Source of the DNA: Methanobacteriota archaeon
GTDB taxonomy: Archaea; Halobacteriota; Methanosarcinia; Methanosarcinales; Methanosarcinaceae
Direction: 5' to 3'
Length of the DNA: 39,951 bases
Assembly (NCBI GenBank): GCA_016841625.1
Contig: JAENYU010000008.1
Coordinates: forward strand, 23,673 to 63,623
This document shows positions 32,546-39,951 of this stretch, in pieces. Made by a program: the position numbers and the translations under genes. Numbering within the stretch: position 1 is the stretch's first letter; every line of letters begins with the position of its first letter. The notes beneath the pieces were generated by a model. The model worked only from the letters and a program-made list of their open reading frames with translations. It had not been told where the DNA came from and made no database searches.

Positions 32546-32738
32546 AAAATGACTGGACAGAAGGGTTCAGAGAGGATATAACGATTAGTTTTGGATCGAT
32601 GCAGCAGAACTCGAATTTCGATCTTTTCCAAAAAGTTCGTTAAAAATCTTAAATTAAAATCGAATTTAAGCTATTATTCGACAAAATGAGGCTGGATCTG
32701 TTAATTTCTATTTTCTTTCTATTAACTTTTAAGAAAAA

Positions 32739-32795
32739 GCCGGTCAGCAAGCTGACCGGTGAAAGCCCGGGGTTCTGAGAGTAATCAGACCCCGG
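32739..32795 (+). ncRNA. Candidate structured RNA: two strong adjacent hairpins
   Basis: Hairpin 1: CCGGTCAGC-AA-GCTGACCGG (32740-32759), nine perfect pairs. It is followed by TGAAAGC and hairpin 2: CCGGGG-T-TCTGA, loop GAGTAA, TCAGA-CCCCGG (32767-32795), eleven pairs with one bulged T. They stand in AT-rich DNA about 165 bases past the stop of the ThyX-like gene, which is on the other strand. A small RNA or an IS605-type end remnant are both possible. Confidence 0.35.
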
Positions 32796-32960
32796 TTAAA
32801 TGAATTACGGAGGAACAGCATTCTCAACGTTGTTCTGTTTATCCTCAACGTCATCCTTTTTATTTCCATCGTTTATATTCAGCTTTTTTTATTAAGTTGT
32901 TTTTATTCACATCTTTTTCATTTCCAGCTTCATTCATTCCATCCTTTTTTATTCTCAACC

Positions 32961-33605
32961 TTACTCCTTTTTCTCAAGGCAGATCAGTTCTTCCGCGTAC
33001 GGAAGCTCCTTTATCATCCAGTCGCAGAATTCCCTCCACTCCTCAAGCTTGTGGTTCCGGCGCTGGAAGTAGATGTTCCGGAGTTCGGCGTAGTTGGTGA
33101 TGACGGTACGCTTCTGCATGTAGGCGCTTGGGAGGTCCTGGACGAGTTCCCTGAAGACGGCTTTCCGGTATGCAGCGTCTTCCTCGCTGTCTCCCTCCCT
33201 GGATTTGTAGGCTTTGATCAGGTCGTTGAGGTGCCGGATCTGGGTGTTCCTGTACTCGGTCATGCTGTCGAAGGAAAAGTCATGAGGGGCAAGGTCCCGG
33301 CTGGTCAACCTGTGCATGGTGGAGGTAGAGTTCTTTTCAACGAACTTGTAAGTATCAAATTCCTTCCACAAGTAGAGGGGAGCATTGAGGTCAAAGCAGA
33401 CCTGGATGAACCTTAAGAATTTGCCGTGCTCGGTCCCTGCAAGAGTCAGGCGCTTTGCCAGGTTCAGGTCCTTTTCCCCGAGTTCGCAGTTTCCGGCTGC
33501 ATCCGGCTCGCTGCTGTCCATCAGGTGCCAGGAGTTCATCGGGTTTCGCATGCCCTGGATTGCGTAGTAAATGTTGTATGTGCCGTGTAACTCGATTTTG
33601 ATCAT
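32961..33605 (-). CDS. ThyX-like protein of unknown function
   Basis: 214 residues resembling a group of ThyX-like proteins known from clostridia and phages. Features are AIQGMRNPMNSW near the start, LAGTEHGKFLRFIQVCFDLNAPLYLWKEFDTYKFVEKNSTSTMHRL, then TVITNYAELRNIYFQRRNHKLEEWREFCDWMIKELPYAEEL. The His-Arg pattern parallels the flavin-dependent thymidylate synthase fold, but the catalytic RHRxxSxNExSxRY motif is not present. So FAD-dependent dTMP synthesis should not be assumed. ATG 33605 has GAGAGG about 8 nt upstream. A phage-like origin is possible; it is an isolated gene. Confidence 0.6.
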   Translation of the reverse strand: MIKIELHGTYNIYYAIQGMRNPMNSWHLMDSSEPDAAGNCELGEKDLNLAKRLTLAGTEHGKFLRFIQVCFDLNAPLYLWKEFDTYKFVEKNSTSTMHRLTSRDLAPHDFSFDSMTEYRNTQIRHLNDLIKAYKSREGDSEEDAAYRKAVFRELVQDLPSAYMQKRTVITNYAELRNIYFQRRNHKLEEWREFCDWMIKELPYAEELICLEKKE

Positions 33606-33863
33606 GGAAGGAGCCTCTCAAGATAAGGGAATATATTATAAAATATTATTTTTAAAAAGTTTTGGATCTATATTATGAGGAACTCATGATATATTTATTG
33701 CTACTCGATACTGAACAATACGACACAATTTACCTGTGTTTGCCAGAACAAATTATTCAAAAATCAGGTTATGGGTATATAAAAGAAGTTATACAACAGC
33801 TGTACAAAAGAATGTAATCTCATCGAGAGAGCAGAAACTCTACTAAAAACAGGAAGAACACTC

Positions 33864-34163
33864 ATGTCAGATGCTCCCAAATCCCCTAATTCTCCAGGAT
33901 TTTCAAAGCTGAGGGAACTGCTTCAAGCCCTACTGCCCAAAAAAGAAGAAGAAAAGGAAAAAGCCGAAATTAAAGAGCCGGGCGGACAGGAAGAATTACT
34001 TTCTTTTGCCCTTCAGACATACAAAAAGCTTCAGGAAAAAGGTTCTCAGGCCGGTACGCCATCCGGTGAGCAGGAAGAACTCGAAAATGTACTCAAAAAT
34101 GCACTCAAAAATGCACTCTTTGAACTGATCCTGGATGAAGCAAAAAAAGCCCTCTCTACCTGA
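33864..34163 (+). CDS. Hypothetical protein, 5' part of a frameshift-split gene
   Basis: 99 residues in the 0 frame: a Pro/Ser N-terminus, a Lys/Glu-rich stretch (LLPKKEEEKEKAEIKEPGGQEELL) and amphipathic helices with the repeat ENVLKNALKNALF. It ends DEAKKALST just after GCA AAA AAA. ATG 33864 has AGGAAG upstream, and a TATA-like TATATAAAA lies near 33777. A second coding frame without start codon continues directly in the -1 frame (34148-34588). A -1 slip on the A7 run (34142-34148) would join them into a 241-residue protein. No family recognised. Confidence 0.65.
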   Translation: MSDAPKSPNSPGFSKLRELLQALLPKKEEEKEKAEIKEPGGQEELLSFALQTYKKLQEKGSQAGTPSGEQEELENVLKNALKNALFELILDEAKKALST

Positions 34164-34588
34164 ACTACCCGGAGGCATCTCCTCTCCTTTTCGAGTTATG
34201 GGCTGAAACTGAATATTACGAAACCGTCAGCGAACATATCAGAAAAACGCTGTACGGGACCCCTCACAATGCTCCGAAACTCCTCTACTGCTACAGGAAT
34301 AAAACAGCACCTGTGCAGGACCCTGAGGCTCTTCAGGTTCTTCAGGCAAACCCTAATCTGCTCTTCGGGGAAAAAGAATACAGTTCCCTGGCGGAGGTTA
34401 TGAACCCCGAACTGGTCTACAGGGCGCTTCACCTGAACAGGGTCATCAGGAAGATGAACGTTTTCGGGGTCGGAACCCAGGAATCCGTGCAGGAATCAGG
34501 GAAAGGGGATGAAAACGACACAGACTGCCTTGAAGAAATCATTTCGGAACGTTTTATGAAGATTCACGAACTCCGGAGGAGTGCTTAA
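34148..34588 (+). CDS. 3' part of the frameshift-split hypothetical gene (-1 frame)
   Basis: About 146 residues. It reads like real protein from the slip site: SPLYLNYPEASPLLFELW, AETEYYETVSEHIRKTLYG, NAPKLLYCYRNKTAP, then VQDPEALQVLQANPNLLFGE to IHELRRSA. The first in-frame start codon is GTG 34313, well inside the coding-looking region, and there is no ribosome binding site in front of it. So it probably depends on the upstream ORF: either by programmed -1 frameshifting at A AAA AAA or because one A has been gained or lost there. No family recognised. Confidence 0.55.
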   Translation, partial: SPLYLNYPEASPLLFELWAETEYYETVSEHIRKTLYGTPHNAPKLLYCYRNKTAPVQDPEALQVLQANPNLLFGEKEYSSLAEVMNPELVYRALHLNRVIRKMNVFGVGTQESVQESGKGDENDTDCLEEIISERFMKIHELRRSA

Positions 34589-35034
34589 GGAATTAAGCAA
34601 TTCGGGAAACAGTTTCTGCGTGCGAATTCCCGTCTCCCAACGGAAAGGGGAAATTATTTACAGGGACAGGCACTTTGTATCCGCATGAAATACCCCTATA
34701 AGTACAATTTTTCTGCAAGTACCGGATTTTTCCGTATAACCTCAAGCAGTAACGGCATATATTTCAAGTACAACATTGCTTATTTACATAAACCTGTTCC
34801 GGATACGAAAGATATGGAAACCTGATTCCTGAGGGGTGCTCCCCGGAGGAACAGAAAATCCCCGAAAAGAATGATTAATTCCAAACTCAAATTTAAATTC
34901 AAATTCAAAATCAGATTCAAACTAAGCTCAAACTAAGCTCAAACTAAACTCAAACTAAACTCAAACTCAATTCCTGATTTTAATTCCTAATTTTGACCCA
35001 AGAATCATAAACCCCGGAAACGTTAATTCTGGGG
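34589..35034. other. Intergenic gap with an 11-bp repeat
   Basis: About 450 AT-rich bases without a gene. From about 34913 to 34970 there are TCAAACTAAGC/TCAAACTAAAC units (five or so), preceded by looser AAATTCA units. The remainder shows no open frame or structure. Confidence 0.6.
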
Positions 35035-35850
35035 ATGACCCCTATCGACCCCCTCTACCTCTTAATACTCCTTTTCACAGGCGCTTTCACGGGCCTAATC
35101 TCCGGGCTCCTGGGTGTGGGTGGGGGTTTTATCATGTCCCCTATCCAGTACTGGCTCTTTCAGGAGGCAGGAATTTCCCCTGACCTTGCGTTACGGATCG
35201 CTTTTGGGACAAGCCTTTTTGTAATCCTGCCAAACGCCATAAGCGGGGTGTTGAAGCACCAGCGAAACCAGGCCGTACTCTGGAGACCTGCAGTTCTGAT
35301 CGGGATTTTCGGTTTGGTCGCAAGTTTCGGGGGGGCAGCCGTGGCAGCGGTTCTGCCGGCAGAAGTCCTGAGAAGGATTTTCGGGGTAACGATCATCCTC
35401 GGAGCGCTGAAAACGTACAGGACCCCCGCGGTCCCCAGGGAAGAAAGGGAAGTAAGTTCCAGCGTTCTCCTTTACGCAGGTGCCGGCATTCTCATAGGCT
35501 TCTTTTCCGGGCTCGTAGGAATCGGAGGAGGGGTGATAGGCCTCCCTATTATGCTCGTTTTCCTTCACTTCGGCATGCGAGAAGCAGTCGGGACCTCGGC
35601 TGCCGTAATGATCTTTACGTCCGTAGGAGGGACGATCGGGTATATTGTGAACGGCTGGGGAGTGCCCGGGCTTCCGCCTTACTCCTTGGGCTACGTTAAC
35701 CTCCTGAACGGGGTCCTGCTGGCAGGGCCAGGGATTCTTGCGGCAAGGAAAGGAGCCCAGATTGCCCACGTTGTCAATCCCGAGTACCTGAAGCACCTCT
35801 TCGTCGTCCTTATGATTTACATCGGGCTGAAAATGAGCGGAGTTGTTTGA
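35035..35850 (+). CDS. TauE/SafE family anion permease
   Basis: 271 residues with about eight helices in two homologous halves. Each half opens with a glycine-rich motif: FTGLISGLLGVGGGFIMSPI (first) and FFSGLVGIGGGVIGLPIM (second). These are the hallmarks of the TauE/SafE (DUF81) family, which exports or imports sulfite, sulfoacetate and other organosulfur anions. The substrate in this organism is unknown. ATG 35035 is preceded by GGGG immediately before it. It is convergent with the FtsX-type permease, the gap being filled by a 16-bp repeat. Confidence 0.9.
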   Translation: MTPIDPLYLLILLFTGAFTGLISGLLGVGGGFIMSPIQYWLFQEAGISPDLALRIAFGTSLFVILPNAISGVLKHQRNQAVLWRPAVLIGIFGLVASFGGAAVAAVLPAEVLRRIFGVTIILGALKTYRTPAVPREEREVSSSVLLYAGAGILIGFFSGLVGIGGGVIGLPIMLVFLHFGMREAVGTSAAVMIFTSVGGTIGYIVNGWGVPGLPPYSLGYVNLLNGVLLAGPGILAARKGAQIAHVVNPEYLKHLFVVLMIYIGLKMSGVV

Positions 35851-35861
35851 AAATAAGGCTT

Positions 35862-36004
35862 AGAGGCTGAAAGACTCAGGCTGAAAGGCTTAGAGGCTGA
35901 AAGGCTTAGAGGCTGAAAGGCTTAGAGGCTGAAAGGCTTAGAGGCTGAAAGACTGAAAGACTTAGGCTGAAAGACTCAGGCTGAAAGACTTAGGCTGAAA
36001 GAGG
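35862..36004. repeat. 16-bp tandem repeat (GGCTTAGAGGCTGAAA) between convergent genes
   Basis: Five or six near-perfect GGCTTAGAGGCTGAAA units (35867-35955) are followed by shorter GACTYAGGCTGAAA units to 36004. The last units adjoin the stop of the FtsX-like gene (36015), whose end (minus strand GCCTGAACTTCA) resembles the unit GCCTGAGTCTTTCA. Confidence 0.9.
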
Positions 36005-36014
36005 CGTTTGAAGT

Positions 36015-37184
36015 TCAGGCACTTTCGATCGCAGTTACAGCATCGAGTTTTGCAGCTTTTCTGGCGGGGTAAACCCCGGCAATCAGGTTGATCACGAAGG
36101 CAAAAATAGCAGCATAGACAAAGTTAATGGGTTCGACCTGGAGAGGGAGGGTCTGCAGCCCGAAATACATCTCCTGGGGGATCTCGATCTTATAGTTCTG
36201 TAGAAAAACGGTTGCCACATAGCCCAGGACCGTGCCCAGCACAAGACCAATGGCTCCAAGGAGTGCGGACTGGATAAGGAAAACAATGGTGATGCTCCGC
36301 CTTGAAGCTCCCATGGCTTTCAGGATCCCTATCTCCGGGGTCCGCTGGGCTACAACGGTAATCAGGGTATTGGCAATCCCGAAACCTGCAATCCCGTAGA
36401 TCAGCGCGTAGAAGATATATATGAAAGTCTGCTGGGTTTCAAGGAGGTCCAGGATATCGGCGTTCGCCTCGCGCCAGCTTACGGCGTCCAGACCCGTTTC
36501 TCCCTCGATTGAGGCTGCTATTGTCTCTGCCAGGTAGGGGTCTTGAACCCTCACCCCGATGGTGCTCACGACTCCGGGCTCGTTGTAGAAATCCTGTACG
36601 GAATCAAGCCTTGCGTAAGCTGTAACCTCATCGGCTGCGGTGCCCGTATGGGTAAGCCCTACAACTTTGAAAGAGCTAGTCTTTGAATCCGGAAAAACAG
36701 CGTCCACCCGGTCTCCGACCTTAACTTCAAGGTTTTCTGCAAGTTTGTCCCCGAGTATGATCCCCTGCCTGCTGTGCACAAGGGCAAAAAAATCCCCGTC
36801 AATGATGTCCTCGCTTACCCGCATGACCGCATCTTCGGCAAGGGGTTCCACCCCCTCAAGGGATACGCCTTCGGCATTGTCCCGGTACTCCAGCGCCGCC
36901 TGTCCCTGGTACTTGGGGGAAACGGCTATGACACCTTCCTTTTCCATGATTCGTGTGGAAGTGTGCCTGTAGAGGTGTATGAACTCTTCTTCCTCGTCTG
37001 CCGGGGAGATCACTATGTGCGGGTTATTCTCAATGCTTGCTTCTACCAGTTCCCCCTGAAAACCCGACATCATAGCCATCATTACCGTAATCACGGCAAC
37101 GGCAAGGGCAACGGCAATGATTGCAAAGACCGTCTGCTTCCGCCTTGAAAAAACCTGCCTGAATGCAATACCCAGTTCATACAT
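36015..37184 (-). CDS. FtsX/MacB-type ABC permease (LolE-like)
   Basis: 389 residues. One N-terminal helix (TVFAIIAVALAVAVITVMMAMMSGF) is followed by an extracytoplasmic domain of about 220 residues. Three C-terminal helices close it, including GIANTLITVVAQRTPEIGILKAMGASRRSI, the signature segment of FtsX/MacB/LolC permeases. Such proteins work with a cytoplasmic ATPase, which is not in this window. ATG 37184 (MYELG) has GGGAG about 9 nt upstream and fits the family N-terminus; a TTG at 37214 extends the frame. Confidence 0.88.
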   Translation of the reverse strand: MYELGIAFRQVFSRRKQTVFAIIAVALAVAVITVMMAMMSGFQGELVEASIENNPHIVISPADEEEEFIHLYRHTSTRIMEKEGVIAVSPKYQGQAALEYRDNAEGVSLEGVEPLAEDAVMRVSEDIIDGDFFALVHSRQGIILGDKLAENLEVKVGDRVDAVFPDSKTSSFKVVGLTHTGTAADEVTAYARLDSVQDFYNEPGVVSTIGVRVQDPYLAETIAASIEGETGLDAVSWREANADILDLLETQQTFIYIFYALIYGIAGFGIANTLITVVAQRTPEIGILKAMGASRRSITIVFLIQSALLGAIGLVLGTVLGYVATVFLQNYKIEIPQEMYFGLQTLPLQVEPINFVYAAIFAFVINLIAGVYPARKAAKLDAVTAIESA

Positions 37185-37359
37185 GAAGACAAACTCCCTG
37201 CTCCTAAAGGACAAAGTCCCTGGCTTTTCCCGGACGTCCGGGGGGATTGAGGAAACTGATCGTTTAATTTTTGTAACTAACTCTTTGATTGCTGATTATA
37301 AATTAGTTTCTGAGCAGGTATTTGTTAAAAACTCGGGACAACACCGAGTGTAACAGCAA

Positions 37360-37568
37360 TAAAAAGGAAAAGAAATGAAAAGAACGGAAAGGAAAGGAAA
37401 AGAAATGAAAGGAAATGAAAATAAAGGAAATGAAATGAAATGAAAATAAAGGAAATGAAATGAAAATAAAGGAAAAGAAATGAAAAGAAAAGAAATGAAA
37501 AGAAAAGAAATGAAAAGAAATGAAAAGAAATGAAAAGAAAAGAAATGAAAAGAAAGGAAAGGAAAAGG
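37360..37568. repeat. Purine-rich GAAA microsatellite
   Basis: About 200 bases composed almost only of A and G with scattered T on the plus strand. They consist of GGAAAAGAAATGAAA, GGAAATGAAAATAAA and AGAAATGAAA variants. It begins next to the enolase stop (37571) and ends upstream of the FtsX-like gene. The strand asymmetry could allow triplex-like structure or RNA with a T-rich 3' end for enolase. Confidence 0.95.
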
Positions 37569-37570
37569 GG

Positions 37571-38857
37571 TTAGAGATGCACGAAGTGTGCAACCTCTCC
37601 CAGGTCTTCCTCGATCCTGAGGAGCTGGTTATATTTTGCGGTCCTCTCTCCGCGGGCCGGGGCTCCGGTCTTGATCATCTCTGCTCCGATGCCAACGGCA
37701 AGGTCTGCGATGGTGGTGTCTTCGGTTTCGGCAGAGCGGTGGCTTACAACAACAGTGTAGCCGTTCCTGGCTGCCATGTTTGCAGCGTCAAAGGCTTCGG
37801 AGATTGACCCGATCTGGTTGACCTTCAGGAGGAGGGCGTTTGCCGCTCCCATGTCCACGCCTCTGGAGAGCCTTTCGATGTTGGTGACGAAGAGGTCGTC
37901 GCCCACGATGATCGTGTCCCAGAGTTCGCTGGTCAGGGCCTCGAAGTCCTCGAAAGCTTCCTCGTGGAAGGGGTCTTCGATGGAAAGGATCGGGTAGGTG
38001 TTTACAAGATCGATGTAGTAGTCAATGAGTTCCGGGGCTGCGAGCTTCTTCCCGTCAATGGTGTAGAACTCGTCCGCGTAGAATTCGGAAGCAGCGGAAT
38101 CAAGCCCAATGGTTACTTCGGTTTCGGTGTAGCCTGCTTCCTCGATTGCCTGTACCAGGGCGTCAAGGGCTTCCGTGCTTTCGCTCATCCTGGGAGCGTA
38201 TCCGCCTTCATAGCCCACGTTTGTTGAGGAGCCCCCGTATTTCTTTTCCAGGATCTTTCCGAGGACATGATAGATCTCGGCGCCGACCTGCATGGCTTCA
38301 AGGAAAGTTTCTGCGCCCTTTGGCTGGATCATGAATTCCTGTATGGCAAGGTCGTTACCTGCGTGCTTACCCCCGTTCAGGACGTTCATGGTGGGGACAG
38401 GCAGGGTAAAAGCGTTAGAACCGCCGAAATAGCGGTAGAGGGGCATGCTCAGGGAATCGGCAGCGGCCTTTGCAGCAGCCATCGAGACCCCCAGGATCGC
38501 GTTTGCCCCGAGGTTTGATTTGTGCTCCGTTTCGTCGAGCTCGATCATCAGCTCATCGATTCCCCGCTGGTTCCGCACATCGAGCCCCAGCAGTTCCTTC
38601 TGGATGATGGTGTTCACGTTATTGACAGCGTTGAGTACACCTTTTCCACCGTACCTGTTCGGGTCTCCATCCCGCATTTCAAGAGCTTCGTAGGTTCCCG
38701 TGGATGCCCCCGAAGGGACAGCTGCCCTTCCGAATCCCTTATCTGTAAACACATCAACTTCAACGGTGGGGTTTCCTCTGGAATCCAGAATCTCCCGAGC
38801 GTGTATCTTTTGGATTTTGTATTCTCCAGAAACCTGCTGTAAACCGATATACGACAT
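37571..38857 (-). CDS. eno: Enolase (phosphopyruvate hydratase)
   Basis: 428 residues, the normal length. It interconverts 2-phosphoglycerate and phosphoenolpyruvate in glycolysis/gluconeogenesis in the cytoplasm. Visible motifs are ILDSRGNPTVEVDV at the N-terminus, the mobile loop PSGASTG, the catalytic acidic residue in NVGYEGGYAP, metal ligands in SIEDPFHEE and VGDDLFVTN, catalytic Lys in LLLKVNQIG, and SHRSAETEDT near the C-terminus. ATG 38857 (MSYIG) follows GGGTGA with suitable spacing; the open frame extends to 38962 without homology. The promoter TATA-like AGATATATCTATAC (38886-38900) is about 30-40 bases upstream. The best-identified housekeeping gene of the window. Confidence 0.97.
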   Translation of the reverse strand: MSYIGLQQVSGEYKIQKIHAREILDSRGNPTVEVDVFTDKGFGRAAVPSGASTGTYEALEMRDGDPNRYGGKGVLNAVNNVNTIIQKELLGLDVRNQRGIDELMIELDETEHKSNLGANAILGVSMAAAKAAADSLSMPLYRYFGGSNAFTLPVPTMNVLNGGKHAGNDLAIQEFMIQPKGAETFLEAMQVGAEIYHVLGKILEKKYGGSSTNVGYEGGYAPRMSESTEALDALVQAIEEAGYTETEVTIGLDSAASEFYADEFYTIDGKKLAAPELIDYYIDLVNTYPILSIEDPFHEEAFEDFEALTSELWDTIIVGDDLFVTNIERLSRGVDMGAANALLLKVNQIGSISEAFDAANMAARNGYTVVVSHRSAETEDTTIADLAVGIGAEMIKTGAPARGERTAKYNQLLRIEEDLGEVAHFVHL

Positions 38858-38885
38858 CATTTCACCCATCCTAATAGCTGACCTA

Positions 38886-38900
38886 TGTATAGATATATCT
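38886..38900 (-). promoter_or_regulatory. TATA element of enolase
   Basis: AGATATATCTATAC on the minus strand, 30-45 bases upstream of ATG 38857. This spacing gives a short leader containing the GGGTGA ribosome binding site. Confidence 0.5.
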
Positions 38901-39371
38901 GTTATTTGAAGCTTGACCTTCAACTTAACTGTTATTTTTGATTTAACCGTCAAAATGTCCAAATATTATTTAATTTTTTATCCAGCTAGCGTTGAAAATA
39001 CCCTTAGATTTTACCAAGATTTTACCAAGATTTTACCAAGATTTTATCAAAGTATTAGCAAGTTTTATCAATGTTCTATAAATGTTTTAGCAAAATTGAA
39101 TCAGTTTATTCCAAGATTGTTTCTATCAGCCGTTCCTGTTTAATAATTTTAGCTATGTTATGAAAGTACTTCCTGAAAAGGAGTTTCTAAGTTAGCTGCA
39201 GATACAGGCATTAAAGGTTTTGGTTGGGCAAAACTTAATATATTTTATTCAGAAGAGGGATTTTCAAGGCTTTTTATTTCCGAAACTTTTCATAACCTGA
39301 TTCAACAGTGATATATTGTATTTTCCCTTAGGGGCGTATTCAATTTATTTAAAAAATAATTTTATCTACAT
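38901..39371. other. Divergent intergenic region
   Basis: AT-rich DNA between the divergent enolase and regulator promoters. 39007-39050 is four units of GATTTTACCAA. No open frame worth calling was seen in either direction, nor a clear palindrome. Confidence 0.6.
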
Positions 39372-39384
39372 AAATTATATAAAC
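39371..39384 (+). promoter_or_regulatory. TATA element of the terminal regulator gene
   Basis: AAATTATATAAACC, about 25-35 bases before ATG 39407. The distance leaves little or no leader and no ribosome binding site is visible, so the mRNA is probably leaderless. Confidence 0.5.
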
Positions 39385-39406
39385 CTGAAAGTATTATTCA
39401 TTTGCG

Positions 39407-39796
39407 ATGACTGACGATTCTCCTGTTATTTTAACCGAAAAAGAGTATACAGTTATTGATATGCTCCAGACCCTCGGCCTCCCGCGGACGGAAGCTACGG
39501 CAATCGTATGTCTCAAAGACTGCAACGAACTCAGGTCGCTTCACATAGAGATTGTTTCCGGGCTCAGGCAGCCGGAAGTAAGCGTAGCCATGCGCCCTCT
39601 TAAAGAAAAAGGCTGGGTGGATGAAAGGTCAGAAAAGAAGAACAAGGGAAAAGGTAGACCTGTCAAATACTACCAGCTAATTATACCCTTCCCAAAAATC
39701 GTAGGAATGCTAGAAGATGAATTCCTGAAAGACAATCAGGTAAAAATAGCTGCCCTAAGAAGACTCAGAGAACTGGAAGTTATGATGCAAAATTGA
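39407..39796 (+). CDS. Winged-helix transcriptional regulator (TrmB/MarR-like)
   Basis: 129 residues. A winged helix occupies residues 10-90: EYTVIDMLQTLGLPRTEATAIVCL, a recognition region (RSLHIEIVSGLRQPEVSVAMRPLKEKGWV) and a basic wing (ERSEKKNKGKGRPVKYYQL). A C-terminal amphipathic helix (DNQVKIAALRRLRELEVMMQ) probably dimerises. This short predicted regulator type is common in methanogens, without effector domain. It is divergent from enolase but separated by about 550 bases. Its end CAAAATTGA is the seed of the following repeats. Confidence 0.8.
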   Translation: MTDDSPVILTEKEYTVIDMLQTLGLPRTEATAIVCLKDCNELRSLHIEIVSGLRQPEVSVAMRPLKEKGWVDERSEKKNKGKGRPVKYYQLIIPFPKIVGMLEDEFLKDNQVKIAALRRLRELEVMMQN

Positions 39797-39951
39797 ATTG
39801 ATTACAAAAATTGATTACAAAATTGATTGAGTAAATCGATTACAAAATTGATTGAGTAAATCTATTAAATCAATCTATCAAATCAACCGATCAAATCAAC
39901 CGATCAAATCAACCGATCAAATCAACCGATCAAATCAACCGATCAAATCAA
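39785..39951. repeat. AAAATTGATTAC and 13-bp CCGATCAAATCAA tandem repeats
   Basis: First come AAAATTGATTAC/GATTGAGTAAATC units that begin with the end of the regulator gene (CAAAATTGA, stop 39794-39796). Then about five perfect CCGATCAAATCAA units run to the end of the window and probably beyond. Confidence 0.92.

Noticed and set aside
32407-32631. Minus-strand frame with repeated hydrophobic peptide
   Set aside because: It is a direct read-out of the 40-bp repeats at 32400-32545, with no start signal.
32961-33605. Calling the gene thyX (thymidylate synthase)
   Set aside because: The diagnostic RHRxxSxNExSxRY motif is not present, so only a ThyX-like label is supported.

Overview
The window is a stretch of archaeal chromosome and most likely comes from a Methanosarcina species. 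The enolase reads like the Methanosarcina enzyme as I recall it. The promoters are archaeal TATA type, several with leaderless-looking starts, and other genes carry GGAGG-type ribosome binding sites. There are long AT-rich intergenic gaps, a stand-alone TnpB transposon, TrmB-type regulators and multiple APC permeases. No rRNA, tRNA or CRISPR array was seen. No methanogenesis gene lies in the window, so the genus call is an inference.

Layout. 1-5.6 kb (minus strand): META-domain lipoprotein, two small K+ channel paralogues, then a possible operon of AI-2E-type membrane protein, ABC ATPase and ABC permease. 5.9-9.4 kb: a truncated TrmB-type regulator, a MarR regulator, and a TetR regulator next to an Fe-S aldo/keto reductase with matching operator-like sites. 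9.7-13.0 kb (plus): a RavA-like MoxR ATPase and a ViaA-like VWA protein. The ATPase lacks any ATG, GTG or TTG start and carries a C2H2 zinc finger. 13.1-14.7 kb: a 32-residue membrane peptide and an IS605/IS1341-type TnpB element with its probable omega RNA. 14.8-16.4 kb: an AlbA_2/Schlafen-type ATPase-regulator bracketed by 70-bp direct repeats full of TTTACTGTAAA-like palindromes. 16.5-22 kb: small membrane proteins, a membrane metalloprotease-like protein, a membrane-anchored formylglycine-generating-enzyme-like (FGE-like) protein and an AT-rich orphan membrane gene. 22.3-32.1 kb: CDGSH Fe-S protein, SET-domain remnant, P-type H+-ATPase, three tandem APC permeases and an MFS exporter. 33-39.8 kb: ThyX-like protein, a gene apparently split by a -1 frameshift at A7, TauE/SafE permease, FtsX/MacB-type permease, enolase and a winged-helix regulator.

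Two themes cross the window. First, several clearly coding genes have no ATG, GTG or TTG where homology requires a start, but do have a purine-rich ribosome binding site in front of CTG, ATT or ATA. Second, almost every intergenic gap holds its own short tandem repeat. In several cases the first unit contains the stop codon of the neighbouring gene, as if gene 3' ends had been duplicated in tandem.

Functionally the region is mostly envelope and transport (ion channels, ABC, APC, MFS, TauE, P-type pump), with local regulators and one core metabolic gene (enolase). All functional calls rest on motifs read by eye; no database search was possible.
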